Of a DNA stretch of 64,000 bases, positions 9,537-19,047 are shown one piece after another. The notes beneath the pieces were generated by a model. It did not search any database. It was not told the origin of the DNA and was given only the letters and a program-made list of their open reading frames with translations. The stretch covers positions 1,612,001-1,676,000 of the forward strand of contig NZ_SUNC01000001.1 in the NCBI RefSeq assembly GCF_007570835.1, in the 5' to 3' direction. The position numbers and the translations under genes were made by a program. The number at the start of each line of letters is the position of its first letter. The first letter of the stretch is position 1. Source of the stretch: Croceicoccus sediminis (lineage in GTDB: Bacteria; Pseudomonadota; Alphaproteobacteria; Sphingomonadales; Sphingomonadaceae).

Positions 9537-11306
9537 ATGATCGGAGAGCGCCGCCGCCACGGATTCGAACGGGCCATGATTGCCCGGATCACGCTGGTCT
9601 GGGCGATCGTCTCGGCTCTCCTCCTCGCCACGCAATTCCGCAATATCGCGGCGGTCATCTATCCCGACGGCGACGATATCCTGCGCCTCCTGCAAGTGCG
9701 TGACTGGCTGGCCGGGCAAAGCTGGTTCGACGTCACGCAATATCGCGTCGATCCGCCCGAAGGCACACCGATGCACTGGACGCGGCTGGTCGATCTTCCG
9801 CTTGCCGCCGTCATCGTGATCCTGACGCCGATCATCGGCAGCGCGGGGGCGGAAATCGCGGCATCGGTCATCGTGCCTCTCGTCACGCTGTGGCTTGTCC
9901 TCATGCTGATCGGGCGGATCAGCTTCAAGATATTCGACGAGGAAGCGACCGGACTTGCCTGTCTCGTCGCGGCCATGTCGACATCGCTGCTCAACCAGAT
10001 CCGCCCGATGCGGATCGATCATCACGGCTGGCAGGTCGTCTGCGCACTGGTCGCGGTCAACGCGCTGATGGCGCGCAATGCACGACAGGGCGGCTGGATC
10101 GCAGGGCTTGCCATGGCGGCCTGGCTGTCGATCAGTCTCGAGGCGATCCCGATGGTCGCGGCGATCATGGCGGTCGGCCTGTGGCGCTGGATGCGCTGCT
10201 GGCACGAACGCACCTGGTTGGTGTCGATGTTGCAGTCCACGTTCGTCAGCTCGCTCGTGATCTTCGTCGCCACCAAGGGCCTGCCCTTCGGCCCGTCGGT
10301 CTGCGATGCGATGGCCCCGGCCCCGCTTGCCGCGATGGGAATCCTCGCGATCGGCGCTACCGGGCTCGACCGCGCCACGCACCGCCCGTTCAGCTTCGTC
10401 CTGATGGCATTCGGCGCGCTGGGCGTGGCCGCCATCGCGGTGGAATTCACGCTGGCGCCGCAATGCACCGGCGGCACGTTCGCCGAACTCGACCCGCTGA
10501 CGCGGTCGCTCTGGCTGGGCAATGTGGCCGAAGGTCGCCCGATCTGGGAAGGCGGGATAAAGCTGGCCTTGTTGAAGGTGATCCCGCCGCTGATCGCGTT
10601 GGTCACCATGTGGAACCTCATCCGCACCACCAACGACTGGCTGGGCCGCTGGCATCAGGAATATGCCTTCCTGCTGGTCGTCGCGCTGGTCATCGGCTGC
10701 CTTGTCGCGCGCACCAGCGTCTATTCCGCCGCGCTCGCCGCCGTACCGCTGGGCTGGCAGCTGAAAGTCTGGCTACGCTCGGTCCGCACCTTGAAGGAAC
10801 CGGGCAAGCAGGCCGCCGCCGCCGCGGGCATCATCACCGCGCTGGCCCCGGCCGTGCCCATATCGCTGCTGATGGCGGCTGCACCGACGCAGGCATCGAC
10901 CACCACGTCATCGCCGGTCGTCGCGGTTGCCGATTGCGACGTGCGCGCGGCGCTGCCCGCACTCGGCACGACGCCAGCACGCGTCTTCGCACCCATCGAC
11001 CTTGGTCCGCGCATCCTGCTCGACAGTCGGCATTCCGTCCTGTCGACCGCGCACCACCGGGCCGATGTCGCCATCGCCGATACGATGCGCGCCTTCATGG
11101 GATCGCCCGAGGACACCCACGCCATGCTGCAGCGGCGCGATTATGATTACATGATGCTCTGCACCAGCATGAACGAAGTGAACGCCTATGCCGCGATGGA
11201 GCCTGACGGCTTTGCCGCCGATCTTCAGAAAGGCGAGATTCCCGATTGGCTTGAACCGGTCGAGAACGAGAGCCAGAACGTCCTCGTCCTCAAGATCAGG
11301 GACTGA
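9537..11306 (+). CDS. Polytopic GT-C-like membrane glycosyltransferase (putative)
   Basis: The protein is about 589 residues with around ten hydrophobic segments. The early loop contains DGDDILRLLQVRDWLAGQSWFD followed by MHWTRLVDLP, the kind of acidic first luminal loop seen in GT-C polyprenyl-phosphate-sugar transferases. A soluble tail of about 130 residues follows the last membrane segment. The ATG at 9537 has GGAGGG 4-9 bp upstream and is preferred over the GTG codons at 9522 and 9525. With the two preceding genes it forms a tight three-gene unit, probably for surface glycan modification; donor and acceptor are unknown. Confidence 0.65.
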   Translation: MIGERRRHGFERAMIARITLVWAIVSALLLATQFRNIAAVIYPDGDDILRLLQVRDWLAGQSWFDVTQYRVDPPEGTPMHWTRLVDLPLAAVIVILTPIIGSAGAEIAASVIVPLVTLWLVLMLIGRISFKIFDEEATGLACLVAAMSTSLLNQIRPMRIDHHGWQVVCALVAVNALMARNARQGGWIAGLAMAAWLSISLEAIPMVAAIMAVGLWRWMRCWHERTWLVSMLQSTFVSSLVIFVATKGLPFGPSVCDAMAPAPLAAMGILAIGATGLDRATHRPFSFVLMAFGALGVAAIAVEFTLAPQCTGGTFAELDPLTRSLWLGNVAEGRPIWEGGIKLALLKVIPPLIALVTMWNLIRTTNDWLGRWHQEYAFLLVVALVIGCLVARTSVYSAALAAVPLGWQLKVWLRSVRTLKEPGKQAAAAAGIITALAPAVPISLLMAAAPTQASTTTSSPVVAVADCDVRAALPALGTTPARVFAPIDLGPRILLDSRHSVLSTAHHRADVAIADTMRAFMGSPEDTHAMLQRRDYDYMMLCTSMNEVNAYAAMEPDGFAADLQKGEIPDWLEPVENESQNVLVLKIRD

Positions 11307-11783
11307 TCAGCCGCGACAGGCGGCGCAGACGCCCCGCAATTCGACGACCGTTTTGAGATCCGCAAATCCGGCCGCTCCCGCCGCGCCGCGCAACCCTTCT
11401 GTCAGGCGGTCGTCGTCGATGTGTTCGGCAATGCCGCACTTGTCGCAGATCAGGAAGATACAGTCGTGGCGGCAACCGGGGTGCCGGTTCACCAGATAGG
11501 CGTTCGCGCTTTCGATCCGGTTGGCAAGGTTCGTGCGGACGAACAGGTCCAGAATGCGATAGACGCTGTTGGGCGCAACCCGCTTGCCGCGCTGTGCAGA
11601 CAGGGCATCGGCAATGTCATAGGCCGATGCCGGAGCCTCGTGCACGGCCAGCGCGTTGAATACGTCGGCGCGCATGTCGGTCCACTGCTCCCCCGCATCG
11701 GTCAACGCCCCGCGCGCCGCGCGGACGAGTGCTGCGCCTTCGTGTTCGGCGTGGGAATGGTCGTGCGTGTCCGTGCAGGTCAT
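11307..11783 (-). CDS. Fur family repressor, Zur-like
   Basis: This metal-responsive DNA-binding repressor has a winged-helix domain (ASAYDIADALSAQRGKRVAP, then VYRILDLFVRTNLANRI) and a metal and dimerisation domain with HPGCRHDC, CDKCG and a final CAAC pair. The His-rich N-terminus (THDHSHAEHE) and HPGCRHDC pattern favour zinc sensing (Zur) over iron sensing. The ATG at 11783 (MTCTDTHDHSH) is preferred to one ten codons upstream because it begins the conserved region. It is convergent with the GT-C gene, 0 bp apart. No zinc transporter is nearby. Confidence 0.8.
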   Translation of the reverse strand: MTCTDTHDHSHAEHEGAALVRAARGALTDAGEQWTDMRADVFNALAVHEAPASAYDIADALSAQRGKRVAPNSVYRILDLFVRTNLANRIESANAYLVNRHPGCRHDCIFLICDKCGIAEHIDDDRLTEGLRGAAGAAGFADLKTVVELRGVCAACRG

Positions 11784-11841
11784 GCCTGCGATATAGGACG
11801 CCCGAGCGCGCAAGTCATCCCGCCCGTCATGCAGGCAAGCA

Positions 11842-12531
11842 TCAGCCCTTGCGGAACGTCGCGGAATAGTCGGCGGGGAACAGGGTCTTCAGCGCCTGAA
11901 CCTTGGGCCGGTCCCAGCGCAGGATGTAGCCGTGGTTCGGGTTCTTCACCATGAAGTCCTGGTGATAGGCCTCTGCGGGATAGAATCGGTCCTGCTTCTC
12001 GATTTTCGTGACGATCGGCCTGTCCCACAGCTTCGCCTTGCCCAGCTGCGCAAGATAAGCCTTGGCCACGCGGGCCTGTTCCGCGCTGGTGGGGACAAGA
12101 GCGCTGCGATACTGGCTGCCGTGATCCGGCCCCTGCCGGTTCAGCGTCGTGGGATCGGCGACAACTGCGAAAAAGATGCGCAGCAGTTCGTCATAACGCA
12201 CGACATCGGGATCGTAAGTGACCTTCACCGCTTCGGCATGGCCGGTCGATCCGGTGGTCACCATGCGGTAATTGGCATTGCGCTTGCTGCCGCCGTGATA
12301 GCCGGAAACCGCGCTCTTCACGCCCTTCACGTGGCTGAACACGCCCTCGACGCCCCAAAAGCAGCCTCCTGCGAAGATCGCGGTCTTCAGACCGCCGTCT
12401 TCCTTGGCGCGAATCGCGGCAGCAGGGGTCGCCACCGCCTTCTCACCCGAAGCGGCAAGCGCGGGCTGCTGGCACGCGCTCAACACCGCGGCGCCAGCCA
12501 ATGTTACGACGATGGAGCGGAAAGCGTTCAG
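11842..12531 (-). CDS. msrA: Peptide-methionine (S)-S-oxide reductase MsrA, lipoprotein form with apparent CTG start
   Basis: MsrA reduces the S epimer of methionine sulfoxide. The catalytic motif GGCFWGVEGVF, the SGYHGGS segment, GHAEAV and HGSQYRSAL are all present, and the domain is complete. Ahead of it lies a short lipoprotein-type signal (IVVTLAGAAVLSAC, lipobox LSA-C), so the enzyme is probably anchored in the envelope. No ATG, GTG or good TTG starts this signal. The CTG at 12531-12529 does, and it overlaps the stop of the upstream 41-residue gene as CTGA, which points to translational coupling at a CUG start. The in-frame sequence further upstream runs through that small gene and is not protein-like. 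Confidence 0.8.
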   Translation of the reverse strand: MNAFRSIVVTLAGAAVLSACQQPALAASGEKAVATPAAAIRAKEDGGLKTAIFAGGCFWGVEGVFSHVKGVKSAVSGYHGGSKRNANYRMVTTGSTGHAEAVKVTYDPDVVRYDELLRIFFAVVADPTTLNRQGPDHGSQYRSALVPTSAEQARVAKAYLAQLGKAKLWDRPIVTKIEKQDRFYPAEAYHQDFMVKNPNHGYILRWDRPKVQALKTLFPADYSATFRKG

Positions 12532-12653
12532 CCCAGGACCGAGGCGATCGCCTGCGATTCGACCGGAAAGCCCGACACCGCGAAAAGCCCGGCTGCACCC
12601 AGCACGAATCCGATCGCGAAATTGCGCACGAGGCTGCTGTCGATGAGTTTCAT
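12528..12653 (-). CDS. 41-residue single-span membrane peptide coupled to msrA
   Basis: The ATG at 12653 is preceded at 10 bp by an AAGGA ribosome binding site and opens a 41-codon frame. The product starts MKLIDSSLVRNFAIGFVLGA and has one hydrophobic stretch (about residues 11-28) with a basic N-terminus, then a short hydrophilic tail. Its TGA overlaps the msrA start codon as CTGA. It may be a small membrane protein or may serve mainly to feed ribosomes to msrA. No family was recognised. Confidence 0.65.
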   Translation of the reverse strand: MKLIDSSLVRNFAIGFVLGAAGLFAVSGFPVESQAIASVLG

Positions 12654-12802
12654 GGCGATGGTTTTCCTTGCCGGCGTCGGCGGGACTAGCGTTTCTGAAC
12701 TTGGTAATCACAGTGTTAACCCTGGTCCGCTGAAGAAAGAATGAATCCTACATCATGCTTTCGTTCAGAAACCTGAACCGGTTACACCGTGCTGCCAGAA
12801 AA

Positions 12803-14398
12803 TCAGTGGCGGAAGTGCCGCATCCCGGTGAAGACCATGGCCAGACCCGCATCGTCAGCGGCCTTGATCACGTCGTCGTCGCGAATCGAACCGCCCGGCT
12901 GGATCACCGCGGTCGCGCCCGCTTCGGCAGCGGACAGCAGCCCGTCGGCAAACGGGAAGAAGGCGTCGGATGCGACCGCGCTGCCCACCGTCTTCGCCTC
13001 GGACCAGCCGTAGGTTTCGGCAGCTTCAGCCGCCTTGGCCGCGGCGATGCGCGCCGAATCGCGGCGGTTCATCTGGCCCGCGCCTATACCGGCGGTCTGG
13101 CCGTCCTTGGCATAGACGATGGCGTTCGATTTCACGTGGCGGGCGACCGTCCACGCGAACAGGCAGTCCTTCAACTCCTGCTCGGTCGGTGCACGCTTGG
13201 TCACGACCTTGAGATCCGCCTCTGTCACAGCGGCGCTGTCGCGGTCCTGCACCAGCAGGCCGCCTGCGATGACGACCTGGTTGACGCCCGCGCGGCGCGG
13301 ATCGGGCAGGCCGTCGGCCAGCAGCAGGAGGCGCAGGTTCTTCTTGCGCGCAAAGACCGCCTTGGCCTCGTCCGTCGCGTCGGGCGCGACGACGACTTCG
13401 GTGAAGATCTTCGTGATCGCCTCTGCCGTTGCGGCATTGAGCGGGCGGTTCACGGCGACGATGCCGCCGAACGCGGAAACCGAATCGCAGGCCAGCGCCT
13501 TGTCCCACGCCTCTTCCAGCGAGTTGGCAGTCGCGACACCGCAAGGGTTGGCGTGTTTCACGATGACGACGGTGGGCGGTCCGTCACGGAATTCGGCGCA
13601 CAGTTCCAGCGCCGCGTTCGCATCGTTGTAATTGTTGTAGGACAGCTCCTTGCCCTGCACCTGCACCGCCTGCGGCAGGCCCGATACGTGCGGGCCTTCG
13701 GGCAGGTACAGCGCTGCTTCCTGGTGCGGGTTTTCGCCGTAACGCAGGGTACCCGCGATCTTGCTGGCCATCGAACGGCGCGGCGGGAATTTCTGGCCCT
13801 GATCGGCATGGGCGAACCACTGGCTGATCGCGCTGTCGTATGCGGCGGTGGCGGCGAACGCCTTGGCGGCCAGCATCTTGCGGAAATCGTATCCGGTCGC
13901 GCCGACGCCTGCGTCCATTTCGGTCACCAGCGCGGCATAGTCGGCAGGGTCGGTGACGATGGCGACATATTCGTGATTCTTCGCGGCGGAACGGACCATC
14001 GAGGGGCCGCCGATGTCGATGTTTTCAATCACGTCGTCACGGCCCGCGCCCTTCTTCACCGTTTCGACGAAGGGATAGAGGTTCACTACCACCAGATCGA
14101 TCGCGCCGATGCCGTGTTCTTCCATCGCGGCGGCGTGTTCGGGATTGTCGCGCACCGACAGCAGCCCGCCGTGGACCATCGGGTGCAGCGTCTTGACCCG
14201 GCCGTCCATCATTTCGGGAAAGCCGGTGATGTCGGACACGTCCTTCACCACAAGCCCAGCCTCGCGCAGCGTGCGAGCCGTGCCCCCGGTCGAAACCAGT
14301 TCAACCTTGCGATCGGCCAGCGCCTGACCCAGTTCGACGAGACCGGTCTTGTCCGAAACGGACAGGAGCGCACGACGAATTGTGATCGGTTTATCCAT
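12803..14398 (-). CDS. purH: Bifunctional AICAR transformylase/IMP cyclohydrolase
   Basis: PurH carries out the last two steps of IMP synthesis. The IMP cyclohydrolase domain takes up the first roughly 195 residues ([46 protein letters not shown]), and the AICAR transformylase domain follows with the catalytic KHANPCGVA motif and ends FTGMRHFRH as usual. At 531 residues it is full length. The ATG at 14398 gives the standard [14 protein letters not shown]-terminus; in-frame codons upstream are not family-like. Together with purE and purK at 35.5-37 kb this shows the purine genes are dispersed. Confidence 0.97.
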   Translation of the reverse strand: MDKPITIRRALLSVSDKTGLVELGQALADRKVELVSTGGTARTLREAGLVVKDVSDITGFPEMMDGRVKTLHPMVHGGLLSVRDNPEHAAAMEEHGIGAIDLVVVNLYPFVETVKKGAGRDDVIENIDIGGPSMVRSAAKNHEYVAIVTDPADYAALVTEMDAGVGATGYDFRKMLAAKAFAATAAYDSAISQWFAHADQGQKFPPRRSMASKIAGTLRYGENPHQEAALYLPEGPHVSGLPQAVQVQGKELSYNNYNDANAALELCAEFRDGPPTVVIVKHANPCGVATANSLEEAWDKALACDSVSAFGGIVAVNRPLNAATAEAITKIFTEVVVAPDATDEAKAVFARKKNLRLLLLADGLPDPRRAGVNQVVIAGGLLVQDRDSAAVTEADLKVVTKRAPTEQELKDCLFAWTVARHVKSNAIVYAKDGQTAGIGAGQMNRRDSARIAAAKAAEAAETYGWSEAKTVGSAVASDAFFPFADGLLSAAEAGATAVIQPGGSIRDDDVIKAADDAGLAMVFTGMRHFRH

Positions 14399-14510
14399 GA
14401 AAAGCGGCCTTTCGCGAGGGAAACGGTAGTGAGTCCGCTGCGCCTCTAGGCCGTGGGCCTGCGGTCTGCAAGCACCCGGGGGACCGATTGTGTGCCTGCA
14501 GCGCCCGGCA

Positions 14511-16346
14511 TCAGCCCATTCGCTTGAAGGACCAGAAAACCTTGCCCCCATCGCGCCCGACCGAACCGGTCAGGACCAGCTGGTGAATCCCGCGCGGATG
14601 GCCGCCCGCATCGATCCATAGCGATTCTTCGACCGTCAGGCCCGGCGCGCCAGTACGGAACTGCCAGTACGACCCGTCGGGCAGGGCCAGGGCAAAGCCC
14701 TTTCCCCCTTCGGATTCGAGCTGGTGGCCGATCTCTATCCCCTGTCCCAGGTGGAAACGGATCGCATATCCGTGATCCCCGCGCTTCGCCTTGCGCCCGC
14801 GCGGCAGCAGGACGTCGGCCCCTTCCAGCAAGGTTCCGTCCGCCGACAGGGCAAGGCGGCGTTCGTGGTACAGCCCGTGGCGCGAAACATAACCGTCGTG
14901 CGACGCCGTCAGGACCGAGGCGCTGCCGTCCTTCGACCGATCGAGCGTCACCGCCTTCACCCCCGAACCAAGCCGCCCGCCTTGTTCGATCGGGGTGGAA
15001 TCGTGTTCGCCCAGCATCAGCGTGCTGTGCGCCGCCGTGCTGCGCAAACCGTCTTCGATCCGGCGCGGCACGGCCGTACCTGCCAGCGCCGCACCGCCGC
15101 AATTGACGACGATGCGCTGGTCCTTGTGGCTGAATTCGAAAGCCAGCGTCGATGCGCAGCCGCCATGCGCCTGCCGTCCCGAAGGCGGCGGCGCCGCATC
15201 GAGCTGCACCACCGATTGCCGCACGGCCAGCCGCTGAAAACCCCAGTGCCGTACCTCGTGCAGCGGACGGGCGCGCGGGTCCGCCGCCTCGACCAGCATG
15301 GCAAGCCGGTCGGCCGAAAGCGGCGCGCTGCCCTGCCAGCTGCCGAGCGTGCCGTCCGAATGGGTCAGCGTCAGCAGCGCGGGCATCATCAGCGACAGCA
15401 TGACCTGTATCTGCGCAGGCGGATCGCGGCGGCAGGCGCGATAACAGGCCGAAAGGCGCAACAGAACCGCGATCGTTTCCACCTGATCGAGCGGAGAGCG
15501 CGAGAGCATGCCTCCATCCTCGCCCACCGTATCGCCCAGTGCCGCGATCAGCCCCGCCTCTCCATAGAGACGGCGCGGCTTGCCATCGGGCAGCAGCAGT
15601 CCGGCAGCCGTGATCGCGGCCCATGCGGGGATGACTTCGTGCGCTGCGCCGCCGCGCGTCGCGTGCTTGTCCAGCCAGAGCGCGGTTTTCGACAAGTGAC
15701 GCAGGACGCTGGCGCGGAAGGAACGGTCATTGCCCGACAGGATCAACGGCGCATGAACCAGCCAGTTCAGCACCCTGAGCCCGACATGACCGAGATTCCA
15801 TGCAGGCCCGGTGCCGATCTCCGAATTGGCCAGCATCCAGCGGCGCATGATGTCATCAGCCACCGGCGCGACCTTGTCCCGCGTGCCCGCCGCCTCAAGG
15901 TCCGCCAGCCAGGTGAAACCGTGCACCGTCCGCGCGATCGGCTGGGCAAGCGACGTGCTGCCATAATCGGCCGCCTCGACACCCAGCCGCTTGCCGGACA
16001 CGAGGAAATGTCCCGCCCGCAGCGCCATGCCCGCAGACCGTTCGCCCGGCAGCGGTTCATCCACCGTGGCAAGGATGCGCAGGCGCGACGGTTTGTGAAA
16101 CGGGCGGACCAGATTGCGCGCCGACACGCCCCGCGCATAGAGAAAGCGCATCGTGCCATCGATCACGCCAAGACGGGGCGGCGACAGGTCGGCAAGCTCC
16201 GGCTCACCCGAAAGCGTTGGCTCAGGCGTCAGCGGCGCCGGTTCGACCAGCCCGTTATCGGTTTCGCTGTCATTCAACGGCAGTGCCCGGTTCCGGGGTT
16301 CGATCCGGACCGGCTCGTCAGGGAGGCGGGACGGTTCGAAGCCCAT
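14511..16346 (-). CDS. Heparinase II/III family protein
   Basis: The 611-residue protein has an alpha-helical toroid N-terminal part ([33 protein letters not shown]) and a C-terminal beta-rich heparinase II/III-like domain ([33 protein letters not shown]). Homologues are polysaccharide lyases, but alphaproteobacteria keep a copy between rpe and purH with no known substrate. No signal peptide is visible, since the protein starts with a long Pro/Glu-rich segment, so a cytoplasmic or non-classical location is possible. It starts 8 bp after the rpe stop, so the two are co-transcribed. Confidence 0.85.
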   Translation of the reverse strand: MGFEPSRLPDEPVRIEPRNRALPLNDSETDNGLVEPAPLTPEPTLSGEPELADLSPPRLGVIDGTMRFLYARGVSARNLVRPFHKPSRLRILATVDEPLPGERSAGMALRAGHFLVSGKRLGVEAADYGSTSLAQPIARTVHGFTWLADLEAAGTRDKVAPVADDIMRRWMLANSEIGTGPAWNLGHVGLRVLNWLVHAPLILSGNDRSFRASVLRHLSKTALWLDKHATRGGAAHEVIPAWAAITAAGLLLPDGKPRRLYGEAGLIAALGDTVGEDGGMLSRSPLDQVETIAVLLRLSACYRACRRDPPAQIQVMLSLMMPALLTLTHSDGTLGSWQGSAPLSADRLAMLVEAADPRARPLHEVRHWGFQRLAVRQSVVQLDAAPPPSGRQAHGGCASTLAFEFSHKDQRIVVNCGGAALAGTAVPRRIEDGLRSTAAHSTLMLGEHDSTPIEQGGRLGSGVKAVTLDRSKDGSASVLTASHDGYVSRHGLYHERRLALSADGTLLEGADVLLPRGRKAKRGDHGYAIRFHLGQGIEIGHQLESEGGKGFALALPDGSYWQFRTGAPGLTVEESLWIDAGGHPRGIHQLVLTGSVGRDGGKVFWSFKRMG

Positions 16347-16353
16347 GGAAGCA

Positions 16354-17019
16354 TCAGCCTCCCGCCGCCTTCAGGGCGGCGATGTTATCGGCATACTTGC
16401 CGGGCCCGCCCTTGAAGGTCGCAGAGCCCGCGACCAGCACGTCGGCACCTGCCTCCACACAAAGTTTCGCGGTTTCGGCGTTGACGCCGCCGTCCACTTC
16501 CAGATGGATGTCGCGGCCGGTCTTGTCGATCATCTTGCGCACCGCCTCGATCTTGCGAAGCTGCGAATGGATGAAGCTTTGCCCGCCGAAACCGGGATTG
16601 ACGCTCATCACCAGGACAAGGTCGATGTCGTCGATGAGGTAGTCCAGCATCTTGGCAGGCGTTGCCGGGTTCAACGAAATGCCCGCCTTGCAGCCCAGCG
16701 CCTTGATCGCCTGAACCGTGCGATGGACGTGCGCCCCGGCCTCAGGATGAACAGTGATGATGTCCGCGCCCGCCTTGGCGAAATCTTCGAGGTAGAGATC
16801 CACCGGACTGATCATCAGGTGCACGTCGAACGTCTTTTCGGTGTGCGGGCGCAGCGCCTTCACCACGGCGGGGCCGATCGTGATGTTGGGCACGAAGTGG
16901 CCGTCCATGACGTCGACATGGATCCAGTCGGCGCCCGCTGCGTCGATGGCGCGCACTTCTTCGCCAAGCGCGGCGAAATCTGCAGAAAGGATGGAAGGCG
17001 ATATAAGAGGTGTGGGCAT
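16354..17019 (-). CDS. rpe: Ribulose-phosphate 3-epimerase
   Basis: Rpe interconverts ribulose 5-phosphate and xylulose 5-phosphate in the pentose phosphate pathway. The TIM-barrel motifs are all visible: [26 protein letters not shown] (metal and catalytic Asp), [14 protein letters not shown] and EVDGGVN with the second catalytic Asp. At 221 residues it has the family length. The ATG at 17019 ([11 protein letters not shown]) is chosen because the family begins a few residues before SPSILSAD. Confidence 0.96.
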   Translation of the reverse strand: MPTPLISPSILSADFAALGEEVRAIDAAGADWIHVDVMDGHFVPNITIGPAVVKALRPHTEKTFDVHLMISPVDLYLEDFAKAGADIITVHPEAGAHVHRTVQAIKALGCKAGISLNPATPAKMLDYLIDDIDLVLVMSVNPGFGGQSFIHSQLRKIEAVRKMIDKTGRDIHLEVDGGVNAETAKLCVEAGADVLVAGSATFKGGPGKYADNIAALKAAGG

Positions 17020-17258
17020 GAGAGCCGAATTACTCCACCCGGGATAAAGGCCACAAGGCGCATTGGCAGCTTTATTCACATCGCTGAGAAAAAAGGACCA
17101 CGAGAAGGTCGTGAATGACCTGCAAGGTTAACACGGCCCTGTACCGGATCGCGCCAGAGCCGATGCGCGCGCTTGAACGCGGGGAAGCGCTTGGTTAAGC
17201 GCAGATATCCCGTAAAACAGGGCGCACCCCCAGCGCCATGAGACGGGCCGGAACCACG
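17020..17258. other. Divergent upstream region of rpe and the lasso-like cluster
   Basis: No coding signal is seen. This interval must hold the promoters of the minus-strand rpe/heparinase pair and the plus-strand RiPP operon. A weak plus-strand candidate is TTGGTT-N16-TAAAAC around 17192-17219, but the -35 fit is poor. No EcfG-type site is present. Confidence 0.35.
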
Positions 17259-18113
17259 ATGCCCCAACCCGACGCCATGACCGTGATGCAGCGCGAAAGC
17301 CGCGTAAGGCATGGCGTGGTCGATCCCGTGATCGGCGGCGAAGAGGTCGCGGCCGGCTTCAACCGCATCGAAGGCGATGAATTCGTCCTGCGCGATGAAG
17401 GGTTCGCCTGTCGCTATCGCAAGGGCGAAGGCATTACGGTGCAACTGGACGATCCTACCAAGGCGGGTCTTCTCGATCTTTTCCTTGCCGGATCGATCCA
17501 CAGCGCGGTCGCGGCGATCAACGGGTACACGGCGCTCCATGCTTCTGCGGTCGAGGTGGACGGCAAGGCCATCGCCTTCACCGGCCCGCCGGGTGCGGGG
17601 AAATCGACCACCGCCGCCGCGATGCGCGCGAGGGGCCTCGCAATCGTTGCCGACGATACGCTGGTCGTCGACATGGCCGGGCCGCATCCCATGTGCCTGC
17701 CGGGACACAAGCGATTGAAGCTATGGCCGGATTCGGTGGCCATGACCGGAACGCCCGCCTTCGAACAGGTGTCGGAAGATTATCCGAAGATCTTCGCCGC
17801 AGAAGAGCCGAGCGAGATCGACATGCCCTTGCCGCTGGGCGCGATCGTCACGGTCGAGGCGGGCGATGAACTTGCTTTCGATCCCGTCCGCGGGGCCGCG
17901 CGCATCGCCGTGCTGGACGACGATCACTATACCGCGCAGCACCGCGTGATGGCGCAGGGGCAGGACCGGGCACGCCGCCTGACCGATCTGGCCCGGCTGG
18001 CTAATGCCGTGCCCGTCTACCGCTTCGTCCGGCCGCTCGACGCCGGGCGCTTCGGGCCGACCCACGACTTTCTCGCCGCGCAACTGGCACGGATCGAACA
18101 GGACACAAGATGA
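17259..18113 (+). CDS. HPr kinase/phosphorylase-like kinase of a lasso peptide cluster
   Basis: The protein has the P-loop GPPGAGKSTT at about residues 109-118 and the fold of the HPr kinase C-terminal domain, with IVADDTLVVD after it. It lacks the N-terminal domain of true HPr kinase/phosphorylase, and no PTS genes are nearby. Such stand-alone kinases occur in lasso peptide clusters, where characterised members (the paeninodin type) phosphorylate the C-terminal serine of the precursor. The precursor at 18912 does end in Ser. It opens the operon and overlaps the PqqD gene by ATGA. The ATG at 17259 is chosen with weak support; 17238 and 17277 are in-frame alternatives. Confidence 0.85.
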   Translation: MPQPDAMTVMQRESRVRHGVVDPVIGGEEVAAGFNRIEGDEFVLRDEGFACRYRKGEGITVQLDDPTKAGLLDLFLAGSIHSAVAAINGYTALHASAVEVDGKAIAFTGPPGAGKSTTAAAMRARGLAIVADDTLVVDMAGPHPMCLPGHKRLKLWPDSVAMTGTPAFEQVSEDYPKIFAAEEPSEIDMPLPLGAIVTVEAGDELAFDPVRGAARIAVLDDDHYTAQHRVMAQGQDRARRLTDLARLANAVPVYRFVRPLDAGRFGPTHDFLAAQLARIEQDTR

Positions 18114-18376
18114 TCAGCAAGTGTGAAGCCAGGTTCGTCGAAACCGAGGTCGACGGCGAAGTCGTCCTGATGAACATCGACAGCGGCCTGTTCTATTCGC
18201 TCGACGGAACTGCCCTTGCCATTTGGCGCGCGATCGACGGCACGCGCGACGAAGCGGCCATCGTCGCCGTTCTCGCCCCCGGTTTCGACGAGAGCGAGGC
18301 GCAAATCGCGGCTCATGTGCGCGAATTCATCGCCTCTTTGGCCGACGCCGGGCTGGTGGAGACCGCCAAGGCATGA
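18110..18376 (+). CDS. PqqD-like RiPP recognition element (lasso B1)
   Basis: The 88-residue protein is a free-standing PqqD/RRE domain (EVDGEVVLMNIDSGLFYSLDGTALAIWRAI). In lasso biosynthesis this protein, B1, binds the precursor leader and delivers it to the B2 protease and the cyclase. It overlaps the kinase gene upstream (ATGA at 18110) and the B2 gene downstream (ATGA at 18373), so three proteins are translationally coupled. Confidence 0.92.
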   Translation: MISKCEARFVETEVDGEVVLMNIDSGLFYSLDGTALAIWRAIDGTRDEAAIVAVLAPGFDESEAQIAAHVREFIASLADAGLVETAKA

Positions 18377-18792
18377 TGCAGGTGCGCCTTCGCACGCTGG
18401 AGGCGATGGCGCTGCTGCTTGCGGCGCGTTTCCTGGTGAGGTTCGTGCCGCTGCGCCGCTGGAACCGGCTGCTCGGCAAGTCGTCGCCCTATTCGCCCGC
18501 GACAGGGAAGGAGATGACCGATCCGGCAGAGGAAGAACCCGTGCGCCAATGCGCCGCGGCCGTGCGGCGGGCCACCTTTCGGCTTCCTGCCACGCTCTGC
18601 CTGCCGCAAGCGATCGGGCTGCACTGGATGCTGCGGCGGCGCGGAATTGCCAATGCCGTCATCGTCGGCATCCGCCCGGCGAGCGAGCGTGGAACCCTGC
18701 ACGACCTGCATGCATGGGTCGAGTGGCGCGGCCGGACCATCCTTGGCGACAGCGGCGGAAACCATGCCAGTCTGTTACAATTTCTGAGTTAA
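18373..18792 (+). CDS. Transglutaminase-like leader protease (lasso B2)
   Basis: This 139-residue protein belongs to the transglutaminase-like core family used as the B2 protease that removes the lasso leader. The Cys-His-Asp triad is readable as the Cys of TLCLPQAIGLHWML, the His of LHDLHAWVEWRG and the Asp of TILGDSGG. The N-terminal half is basic and partly hydrophobic (LLLAARFLVRFVPLRRW). The start at 18373 overlaps the PqqD stop; a second ATG follows directly at 18376. Confidence 0.9.
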   Translation: MMQVRLRTLEAMALLLAARFLVRFVPLRRWNRLLGKSSPYSPATGKEMTDPAEEEPVRQCAAAVRRATFRLPATLCLPQAIGLHWMLRRRGIANAVIVGIRPASERGTLHDLHAWVEWRGRTILGDSGGNHASLLQFLS

Positions 18793-18805
18793 TTTGCGGC
18801 GACGA

Positions 18806-18833
18806 TTGCATTTATGCCGCGTCGCAATATAGT
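18806..18833 (+). promoter_or_regulatory. Candidate sigma-70-type promoter for the RiPP precursor
   Basis: TTGCAT at 18806-18811 and TATAGT at 18828-18833 are 16 bp apart. The -10 matches the consensus at five of six positions and the -35 at three. It lies in the 119-bp gap between the B2 gene and the precursor, so the precursor could be expressed independently of, and above, the upstream maturation genes. Confidence 0.45.
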
Positions 18834-18911
18834 CGCGCCGCACACGTTCAGGAAGGTTAATGGTCGCCAACCCGAACTAGACAGAAATGTACCACGGGAA
18901 TTTTTACGGAC

Positions 18912-19046
18912 ATGTCGCAGAACGAACGCACTTGGGCAAAGCCTGAACTGAAGCTGGTGGGCACCCTTCGCGATGTCGCCGGTTCCATGAACCCCGCCGA
19001 CCAGAGCGGTGGCAACCAGCAGGGCGTCGGCAACGGCCGTAGCTGA
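18912..19046 (+). CDS. Lasso-type RiPP precursor peptide, 44 residues
   Basis: This short gene lies between the B2 and cyclase genes. The leader matches the lasso pattern Yx2PxLx3Gx5T with spacing intact: W8, P11, L13, G17, with A23 in place of the usual Thr at -2. Canonical cleavage would leave a 20-residue core starting at S25: SMNPADQSGG, then a Gly/Asn/Gln-rich tail ending NGRS. The only acidic residue in the core is D30. From S25 it would close a six-residue ring, smaller than the known 7-9; starting at G24 gives seven and at A23 eight. The C-terminal Ser fits the kinase in the cluster. ACGGA lies immediately upstream and ACGGGAA further off, so the ribosome site is modest. Confidence 0.85.
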   Translation: MSQNERTWAKPELKLVGTLRDVAGSMNPADQSGGNQQGVGNGRS

Positions 19047-19047
19047 G

